This document shows positions 56,470 to 64,000 of a DNA stretch of 64,000 nucleotides, piece after piece (the first letter of the stretch is position 1; each line of letters opens with the position of its first letter). The stretch covers positions 158,429,290 through 158,493,289 of the forward strand of contig NC_134834.1 in NCBI RefSeq assembly GCF_004210375.1, in the 5' to 3' direction. The stretch comes from Tachypleus tridentatus (lineage: Eukaryota > Arthropoda > Merostomata > Xiphosura > Limulidae). The notes below the pieces were generated by a model, which saw only the letters and a program-made list of their open reading frames with translations, was not told the DNA's origin and did no database searches. The position numbers were made by a program, and so were the translations under genes.

Positions 56470-57362
56470 CAATAGAGTATTGAAAATTGGGAGAGTAGAT
56501 TTGTGTGTTAAGTTGAGATAAAACATATTAAAGGGAATATTATTAGAGGAAACATATCATGTATCAACATACGTTGGCTGAAGATTAGTCAGATTGGGTT
56601 AGAGTTACTGGATATAAAGGAAAAAAGTCTTACAACTGGGATTTGTTAAATACCACTGGATCAGAATGTAGAAATTCATGAACTGTTATACGAGATCAGA
56701 GAGGAAGATGAAAAAGATATTGTTCTGGGATATTTTAAATTCAAGGGTATTGATTGGGAAAAAATTGAATCTGATTTTTAAGAGAGATAGGTTTTTGAAA
56801 ATTGTTTAGGATACTTCTGTACACCAACTGGTGATGGAACCTACAAGAGAAAAAGTTAAATTTAATATTAGCAACCCATGTGAATATGATAAACAGTTAT
56901 GGTTGGTGAGCATTCAAGTACAAAATTAAATAACAGGTTAAGTAACCACATCTTTATTTAAACAGTGTTAATGTTTTGAGCTAGCTCTCTTTGTCAGATC
57001 ATGCATTTATAAACTGTACAATGTGATGAAGAGCTCCAGCTTGATACATCATCCTTCTTTAAATAAAAACTTGGTGATTGCTGAACCTATTTAATTCTGA
57101 TATTTTTCATTACCTATACAGTTTTAACTATACTTGCCTTGATCATTTAAATAGAAACAACCATTTTACTATTAGGTTTGGGATTTTACCACATATAGAA
57201 ATGAGAATTCCAAATTTCAGGAAAGCCAATTTTGACACAAAAAGACATTGTTTGACTTCCGAGAGAAGATCTTGAACAAATGTGGGAAGTATTTAGGAAA
57301 CAACTGATATACACACAAAACACTCATATTTCCTACAGAAAAAAAAGGGAGTAATAGTTTTT

Positions 57363-57637
57363 TTGTTGTTTTTTTTAATTTTGCACAAAGCTACTCGAGG
57401 GCTATCTGCACTAGCTGTCCCTAATTTAGCAGTGTAAGACTAGAGGGAAGGCAGCTAGTCCTCATCACCTACTGCCGGCCCGTGGGCTACTCTTTTACCA
57501 ACGAATAGTGGAATTGACCATCACTTATAATGCCCCCACGGGTGAAAGAGCAAGCATGTTTGGTGCAACCAGGATTCAAACCCGCAATTCTCGGATTACG
57601 AGTCAAACACCTTAACACGCTTGGCCATGTCCGGCCT
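57363..57637 (-). mobile_element. SINE family A inserted in the LINE
   Basis: On the minus strand: GGCCGGACATGGCCAAGCGT, GTTAAGGTGTTTGACTCGTA, GGGTTTGAATCCTGGTTG, the core, then TTTGTGCAAAATTAAAAAAA. Similar GGAGTAATAG and GGGGGAATAG stand on either side and may be the target duplication. The SINE is younger than the LINE. Confidence 0.85.
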
Positions 57638-59611
57638 GGAGGGGGAATAGAGTGGAACAAACTAGTATGGTTTAATAAAGGTTTAAGAGATCATATGAGG
57701 GATAAACATAATTTAAAAAATTTAAACTTACTGGAAATAATGACTTGGAGGGCTGTAGGAAGTCAAAAAAGCTGGTTAAAAAGAAAGTTAAAATAAAAAA
57801 AACTGTATATGAAAGAGGATTGGCTGAGACAGTTGAATCAAACAATAATGAATTCTTTGAATATATGATAGATAAGAAAATGTCAGAATTGGAATGGAGG
57901 CTCTTAAAATGATAGTGAGGATCTGTTTTCAGAAGATTATGAGATGGTAAACTTATTAAATGATATATTTTTTTATATGCAGGAAGATACAAGTATTTTG
58001 CCTCAAAGCACTTAATGTATGGGGAAAATACTGATGTCAAAAATTTTTGAAATTATAAGAGAAATGTTCGGAAACTGAATAACTGCTGAGTCCCCTGAAC
58101 CAGAAAACTTTTATACTAGAGTTTTAAAGGAACTTAAAGATTTTATTTATGAACTGCTAGCTAATATATTTCATAGATCTTTGAGTAGTGGAAGAGTATT
58201 AGGAGACTGGAAACTGATTAATGGTAGTCCAATAAATTAAAGTACGTTATAAATATTGTTCAGGCAATTACAAGCCAGTTAGTGTTGGCATCAGTAGTTG
58301 GAAAAGTTTTGGATAGTAGGGTTAAAAATGCACTGCAGAATCACTTAAAGTAATTTGATATAGTGTCAAATAGCCAACACAGTTTCACTGAGAAAAAATC
58401 TTATTTAACAAATCATCTTTGAGAATATTAATGCACGAGTTAAAGAAAATACTGTGGATTTGGTTTATCTTGTTCTTCCAAAAGCATTCAGAAAGGTGCA
58501 TCATAAAAGACTTGTTACAACAATCTGTGGATGTTGGGAGAAATGTTAAATTAAATAGAAAATTTGCGAGAGAATGAAAAGCAGAGTAGTAATAAATGGT
58601 ATTAGATCTGAATGGATCACAGTTGCAAGTGGTGTACTTCAGGGATCTGTGCTGAGTCCTCTGCTGTTTGTGATTTATAATAACTCTGGACTAACAAAAT
58701 ATTGAAGTTTGCCAATAACATTTAGACTTTTGGGGTAGCTAACTGTATCAAAGACGACATGGACTCGCAGGGAAATTTAGATCACTTGATGCATTGAGAA
58801 AATATGCATCAAATGACATTCAACTATCCAAGACAAAGTAATGCATGCAGGTTTTTACAATTCAAATCATTATGATTTAAATAGAAATATATTAAATACT
58901 GAAAAAAAATATTGGAGTTGTGATCGAAATATCACTTAAGTCATCGGAGGAATGTTTTACAGCTAACAATATGGATGTTAGTATGCTGGGTAGCATCTAG
59001 AGAAGTACTGAATAAAAGACAAGGTCTCATTTAAAGTATTATGTACAGTCTTAGGCACCCTTACTCAAGAAAGACAGTAAATGTTAAGAAAGTCTAGAGA
59101 AGAGCCACTTGGAATGATGTGGTATGGTGGGATTGTCCCATGAGACTAAAGTCTCTAAGCATTAACTTAGTTTAAGAAGAGTCGATGAATACGTTAATAG
59201 TAAAGGGTGGTTATAGTTGAGGGCTGGAAGGGACATCATTGCAAACTACTGCAAATATTGTTTAAAGTAGCAACAATGTTTAGTTCACCAATAAAACAAT
59301 TAAAAAAACTAGTGAAAATGATAAATCAGGTCTCAGTGATAATACCTCTATACTAATGATACTGTTTATAACTGCATCATTTATTTCAATGAGTAGAATA
59401 CCAATGTATTACACATTAAGCTAATGGAACTTTTGTATTTAAGTGCCTTGAAAACTGAAATTATTCAAAGAAAAGAAATTAAAAAATATCCTTGGTTACA
59501 ATAGTCAGTTAAAGTTTAAAATACTATATTTAAATAAAAGTTATATACTTTTAATAAATGTTTATGTTGTGGTAATTAGAAATTTCTTAAAACAGCCATA
59601 ATTAAAATGTT

Positions 59612-59735
59612 TTTTTGTTAAGCAAAAAGCCACACAATTGGGTATCTGTGCTTTGCCCACATGTACCAAAACTTGACTTGTATGTCTTTTAGTGTTTTAA
59701 GCTTTCAGACTTACCACTGAGGAATTATGGTTTTC
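59612..59735 (-). repeat. SINE, family B variant
   Basis: TTTGTTAAGCAAAAAGCCAC, GGGTATCTGTGCTTTGCCCA, then TTTTAAGCTTTCAGACTTACC. Read on the minus strand this is the tRNA-like head and core in family B order, with the alternative tail. Confidence 0.5.
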
Positions 59736-60119
59736 ATAACACTATTACAAATAGGAAGGGATTATAACAAATCATAATTAATGTTGTGCTTTGTGTTCAG
59801 GTCAGGTAGAAAATTGTATTTTATAGTTATAAAATCAATTTCAAAGTTGTGAAAGTGAACAATTTACATAAATAATATGAAGATTTAATTGCACATTCAT
59901 CTAATAATTTTTCTGCAATAAGTAAAAAAATACAAATTTAAAAAACAAATGGACAGATATCTCATAAAAAAAACACTTTTGTTTGGCAATACATACTTTC
60001 CTATATTGCAACCCATTACATTTCTAATGATAAAAAATATCTTAATTTCTCAATGCTTAAACAAACTGCAAATTGCATAGCACTTGCACGTGAGTAAAGA
60101 TCAATACAAAGCCCACAGG

Positions 60120-60242
60120 TCATATAAAAGCAGTATAATCCACTTCTTGGTGATACTGAGTCTTTGCTTGAAAGAGTTCTCTGATGAGGGATGATTTTTC
60201 CCTTTCTAGTCGGGTAATGTGTTCAGATCTTTTACTCACCTC
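60120..60242 (-). CDS. Sapcd2: SAPCD2-like gene, last exon
   Basis: Acceptor TTTTTATAG. It encodes EVSKRSEHITRLEREKSSLI, RELFQAKTQYHQEVDYTAFI and TGA. The coiled coil is the best conserved part of the family. Confidence 0.9.
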   Translation of the reverse strand, partial: EVSKRSEHITRLEREKSSLIRELFQAKTQYHQEVDYTAFI

Positions 60243-60745
60243 CTATAAAAATTACAGTAAAATACAAATAACTTAAGCCCAACACAGTTTCAAGGTCAAA
60301 AGTCGTATCATGAAATGGGTATTCATATTGTTTCAAAAAACATGTTCAAATGCATAGCAAGAAAATATTACTTGCATTTTATTAAATTAACAATATAAAA
60401 TATAATGAAAGAAATGCTACCTGTGTTAGCATTTTGTTTTGTTCTTTCAATTTTTGAATTGTTGATTGTGTCGAATCTTGCTGCATTCTTCTGAATGTCG
60501 CAGGCTGACAAAGAGCAACATGCATATGCAAAGGAATTTCCTAAATTTAAATGAAAAATTACCAAATTAAACAACTTAATTTTCAATAATTGAAAATGAC
60601 ACATTTACTTAAATCTACACTTTCTTTTTCCAAGTGCAATAGCCTGTATTACAAAGAAGTCTAAGAAATATAAACCAAAAGAAAAATGTTAAATTTTCAA
60701 CTATGAACATTTTAAAACAAGTAATAACTTGGAAATATATATGTG

Positions 60746-60777
<32 letters not shown>

Positions 60778-63102
60778 GTTTCAAAATATTCTAAAGTTGT
60801 GCAGATTATTTTCATTTATGTAATGATAATAAATTATATATTTGATAATGTTTACTACAGGGTACATTCAAGTTTACACAAGTTGAAAGCCTAACTTAAC
60901 AAACATTTCAACTGAACCTCCTCCTTAATAGTGCCTATATCTAGCTTACTTGGCTTTAATCAATAAATGAATAAACATGTAACCAACTGACTACCTTAAT
61001 AAAAGAAGAGATGCAATAACTTCCACTGTCTAACACTGAACTGACAAGCACAATGCTTAATTTTCTTACTCATTACTTCTATTTATAAAGTATCCTTGTG
61101 TCTAGACATTCTATAAAGATAACTGGTCCTAACCATTCATACACATTCTTCATCACAATGGTTAGCAGTGCTCTCTAGCAAAAGAACATGTTCATTAAAA
61201 TATTAAAAATACAGATATGCAGCATTATATTTTGTAACTTAAATGAATTTATATTATTAAACTCAAGGCATTTGTAGAATCCTTAAAAAATACAGAAGCA
61301 ATTTATAATTTCAATTCTAATCTTCTTGAGATGAGGTTATAACTACTATTTAAAATCTGAATTGCCTTAAACAGTATGAATTTTTTTAAAATAAACTAAT
61401 GAGATTCAATAAAACTGATTTTAAGAATTGAGGTTTCATAATATAATTAGCTCTATCAAAATAAACCAATATAAAGGAATGCCTTTATACCTATATTAAA
61501 TATAATAAAATAAATAATATAAAATTATATATTCAAACATCTAACACCACCCTCTACATTCCGACACTCAGTTACATAACCCCTTCCAAACATGTGGTTA
61601 GCTTCCGGTCAGTTACCTCTTTCTTTCTTTGTAAACCTGACGATGGCTGAAGAAGGTTGAAACGTTGTTCGCTCTTCTACGTAAAATATTTTCTCAATGA
61701 GCCTTTTTTGCATATATAATTATGACTATGGTAAGGAAAAATGGTATAAAAGGCAAAATGCTTTGTAAAGTAATACAAAAAATTGATAACTTATATCAAA
61801 TGCATGATACTAACTTGAATAGCATTTCATACAAGATATAGGCATGAACACTTTGCCCCTACTTTTGCACAGTGAATTAAAGTCCCACAATAATAAAGGC
61901 TTTAAAGTACAATGTGATAATTTATTGATGATCAGGATCTTTTAAAGTAAGCACAAATGAATTATGTCTAACTATATATATATATCTCAAATAACTGAAA
62001 CAATAAATTTATTATATATATGTATGGATATAGTAAATTTGTTATTTCAATTCTCTGAGAATTTTTATATTTACTTTCAACCAAAAATTGAGACACAAAA
62101 ATGGTATAAATTCTAAAAATAATTTCTACAAAGTTGATTAATATGTTTCATTCTGACCACAACTTTTTCTTTCTTTTTTTTTTCCTTTAAATTATCAGAA
62201 AAGAAGTTAAAATCCAGAAACAAAGAATATTAACACTTAAACCTTTTCAGTGCTCTCAGTAAGTGCTGCAATGTGCTGGTTTACTTCAAATATTCTACTC
62301 ATTTGGAAATTTTGTCTTTCTTGGTAAGCATCAGTTGAATACTCCTGAAATTTGTAAAAAGAGAGAAATAATAATAATTTAAATCTAATAATCCATATTA
62401 ATACAAGATAGACCTAAAAAGTAAAGGTATTTTTATATGTTCTTTAAATTAGATATTCACAAATAAATATGTATGTATCAACTGTAGCCACAACCTACAT
62501 CAACTACACTGTATAACTCACTGAATAGTCAAAATACACTTTAAAATGCTAAATCTGTAGCATGTCTAGGTGAACGATAAAGAAAGGAAAAAACGTTTCT
62601 GCTTCAATACTTCCTTCTCTACTAGTAATAGTATATGAAGTAAGACTAAATAGAAACACCAAACCAGATTTAAATGTAAAACTTGAGGGAAAACAAACAC
62701 CTACTTCATTACAGTATTTCAGAATTTCTAGTTTACACAATTTACCAAGGTATTAACTTTGACTTCTGTTTTGATTCGAAAAAATGTAATAAACTAATGT
62801 ATATAAATTGTTTTTAATGTTTACTTCTCCTGAAATTATATATTTGTATTATTTATTTATGTGGAATGACAAAGAATATTGAGGCAAGAAAAAATTCAAC
62901 AGTTTAAGATGTTGAAAGTTAAAGAAAAAAAAGGGGTTAACTCAATACTAACAAAGTTTGCACTGCTAGTTTGACTGAAATATGGCATTTTCTTCATGAC
63001 ACACTCGATTTCCTGCTGGTACCAGTCTCGTGCTCGTTCAATAGCTTCCAAACCCTGGTACAATACATCTCGTTCCTGCTCCAACTGTTTCATTCGTTTT
63101 AA
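60120..63102 (-). CDS. Sapcd2: SAPCD2-like (suppressor APC domain-containing) protein, 3' part
   Basis: Four exons (62953-63102, 62243-62344, 60421-60540, 60120-60242), all in phase 0, encode 164 residues and a TGA. RMKQLEQERDVLYQGLEAIE, RARDWYQQEIECV, LKEQNKMLTQEVSKRSEHIT and RLEREKSSLIRELFQAK match the C-terminal coiled-coil parts of vertebrate SAPCD2, in the same order, and the end (DYTAFI) resembles the vertebrate DSTFI. In vertebrates SAPCD2 is a cortical regulator of spindle orientation and planar division. The N-terminal suppressor-APC domain should be upstream, beyond position 64000 or in the last kilobase where I see no exon. Confidence 0.85.
60421..60540 (-). CDS. Sapcd2: SAPCD2-like gene exon
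   Basis: Acceptor TTAAATTTAG, donor GTAGCA. A poorly conserved linker (EIPLHMHVALCQPATFRRMQ) is followed by TIQKLKEQNKMLTQ, the start of the C-terminal coiled coil. Confidence 0.87.
60744..60777. repeat. (TA)n microsatellite in a SAPCD2-like intron
   Basis: An uninterrupted AT/TA dinucleotide run after TACATACA. Confidence 0.9.
61632..61675 (-). repeat. short element fragment (AACGTTGTTC type)
   Basis: ACCTGACGATGGCTGAAG and AAGGTTGAAACGTTGTTCG follow the middle block of the 112-bp element at 15555, in the orientation of the 50575 copy. It lies in a SAPCD2-like intron. Confidence 0.55.
61740..61870 (+). repeat. unclassified dispersed repeat, copy 3
   Basis: GATAACTTATATCAAATGCA, GATACTAACTTGAATAGCA and TTTGCCCCTACTTTTGCAC follow copies at 42115 and 12780 at lower similarity. 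Confidence 0.45.
62243..62344 (-). CDS. Sapcd2: SAPCD2-like gene exon
   Basis: Acceptor ACAAATTTCAG, donor GTTTAA (weak at positions 5-6). It encodes EYSTDAYQERQNFQMSRIFE and VNQHIAALTESTEK. EVNQ-x-I-x-x-L fits the EVNRCLGDL segment of the vertebrate protein. Confidence 0.82.
62953..63102 (-). CDS. Sapcd2: SAPCD2-like gene exon, first one in the window
   Basis: Acceptor ATTAATAG, donor GTTAGT. It encodes LKRMKQLEQERDVLYQGLEA, IERARDWYQQEIECVMKKMP and YFSQTSSANF. RDWYxQQ is highly characteristic of SAPCD proteins. Confidence 0.9.
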
Positions 63103-63547
63103 CTATTAATATTAGGTGGAAAATAAAAAATAAAATGATAATATATTATATCACTGACTGCAAACATTTTACGCACAAACCGAAATACTCTCGAACAAAG
63201 TATTTAGCCTTGAAACATAATATTAAATCTTAATATTTTAGTTTCAGAAAACGAGCACTTCATATTATAATATATATATATACATATAAGTTAATTTTTA
63301 CCATATTCTAACATATTCCATTTTCTAACGTACTATAACTATCGTTTTACTTCCCGCCTTCTATTCAACTTCAAGCATCATATTGCCAAATGTCCACTGT
63401 CAGTTTATTAAACGTAGCGCCCTCTGAAACCCTCATATAATGTTAAACCCGTGACTTGCTTGTTGGTTCACTGGTTCTTGTAAATGAAATTAAAGTCATT
63501 TTAACTTATTAATAAACAACCAGGGTTAAAAATAAAATGAATAATAA

Positions 63548-63672
63548 TCAGTGATGACAAGAAAACCCACTTGTAGAGAAATATATATGTAAAAACGGAT
63601 GATTTGGGTTGGGAAAATTTTTATGTAGAGGAGCGAACAACGTTTTGCCCTTCTTCCGTCTTCGTCATGTTC
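63548..63672 (+). mobile_element. short non-autonomous element, third long copy
   Basis: GATGACAAGAAAACCCACTT, then AAAACGGATGATTTGGGTTG and GAGCGAACAACGTTTTGCCC, CGTCTTCGTCATG. It is in the same order as the reverse of 50575-50697, more diverged. It lies just before a family A SINE. Confidence 0.6.
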
Positions 63673-63744
63673 ACAAAGTATGTCACTGTCATATACAAGC
63701 TGGCCTGTTGAATCCTAGTATTTATGATAGACCTCGTCGGCTTG

Positions 63745-64000
63745 TTTCTTTGTTTTGAATTTCACTCAAAGCTACATGAGGGTTATCTGCGTCATTCTTC
63801 CTAATTTAGCAATATCATACCAGAGTAAAGGCAGCTAGTCATCACCATCCACCGCCAACTCTTGGGCTACTCTTTTACCAACAAATATTGAGATTGGTCA
63901 AAATATTATGACACCCTCACGGTTAAAAGGCTAACATGTTTGATTTAACGGAATTTGAAAATCGTGGGATCGGAAGGCGACGAAGTCGGACCGGCATGGC
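63745..64000 (-). mobile_element. SINE family A, runs off the window
   Basis: TTGAATTTCACTCAAAGCTA, CTTGGGCTACTCTTTTACCA, and a diverged head ending CGGACCGGCATGGC at the last base. Many substitutions indicate an older copy. Confidence 0.8.

Larger units (their letters stand above)
55440..59310 (+). mobile_element. CR1/L2-like LINE retrotransposon, decayed, interrupted by a SINE
   Basis: Order on the plus strand: an ORF1 remnant with a coiled start (VAKVEKEKCKLLEV near 55540) and an esterase-like block (VHVRVNDV-like at 55950-55970, later GLYLNKAGDSMLTRAINSIV). An endonuclease start at 56287 has NARSIRNKVDEF and GITEVWLE. A reverse transcriptase from about 58080 has PEPENFYTRVLKELKD, then SGVLQGSVLSPLLFVIYNN at about 58626. 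The C-terminal part runs to about 59270. Stops and frameshifts occur throughout. A family A SINE lies at 57363-57637. Confidence 0.8.

Noticed and set aside
57672-58040. Open frame of 122 codons on the minus strand
   Set aside because: It is antisense to the decayed LINE between its endonuclease and reverse transcriptase parts.

Overview
The window is AT-rich, intron-rich eukaryotic DNA. The genes have short exons with canonical GT/AG junctions, and the introns are full of tRNA-derived SINEs. Protein similarity points to an arthropod. The dominant SINE family (a Thr-tRNA-like head and a conserved core, at least ten recognisable copies) is of the kind I associate with horseshoe crab genomes, so a chelicerate, probably a xiphosuran, is my best guess. 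That guess is inference, not proof.

Layout. (1) 1-8891, plus strand: the 3' half of a USP20/USP33-type deubiquitinase gene. Eight exons could be placed to the base. They encode the end of the catalytic region and two DUSP domains. Its largest intron carries a dead Tigger/pogo transposon with its TA target duplication. (2) 8892-26066: a long intergenic stretch. It is plain AT-rich DNA up to about 14.9 kb. From 15 to 20 kb it is a nested SINE landscape containing a decayed unrecognised reading frame, a foldback element and a 112-bp short insertion. From 22 to 25.7 kb it holds a 75-bp-arm palindrome and two head-to-head Penelope-like element fragments. (3) 26067-47.9 kb, minus strand: a gene rebuilt from 12 coding exons (about 582 residues) for a multi-pass membrane E3 ligase. 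Its order is one EGF-like module, seven predicted membrane segments, a RING-CH (MARCH-type) finger and two more membrane segments. (4) 48-60 kb: intergenic, with SINEs, a Gypsy-type integrase relic and a decayed CR1/L2-like LINE of about 3.9 kb. (5) 60120-63102, minus strand: the last four exons of a SAPCD2-like gene, whose 5' part lies outside the window.

The most unusual item is at 33354-33860. A 41-bp minisatellite starts inside the 3' end of a coding exon of the RING-CH gene. Each unit carries the exon's last bases and its 5' splice donor, so the exon is followed by a ladder of about a dozen intact donor sites. Only the donor nearest the exon gives an open reading frame. Two of the three genes belong to the ubiquitin system (a deubiquitinase and a ligase), but nothing here shows that they work together.
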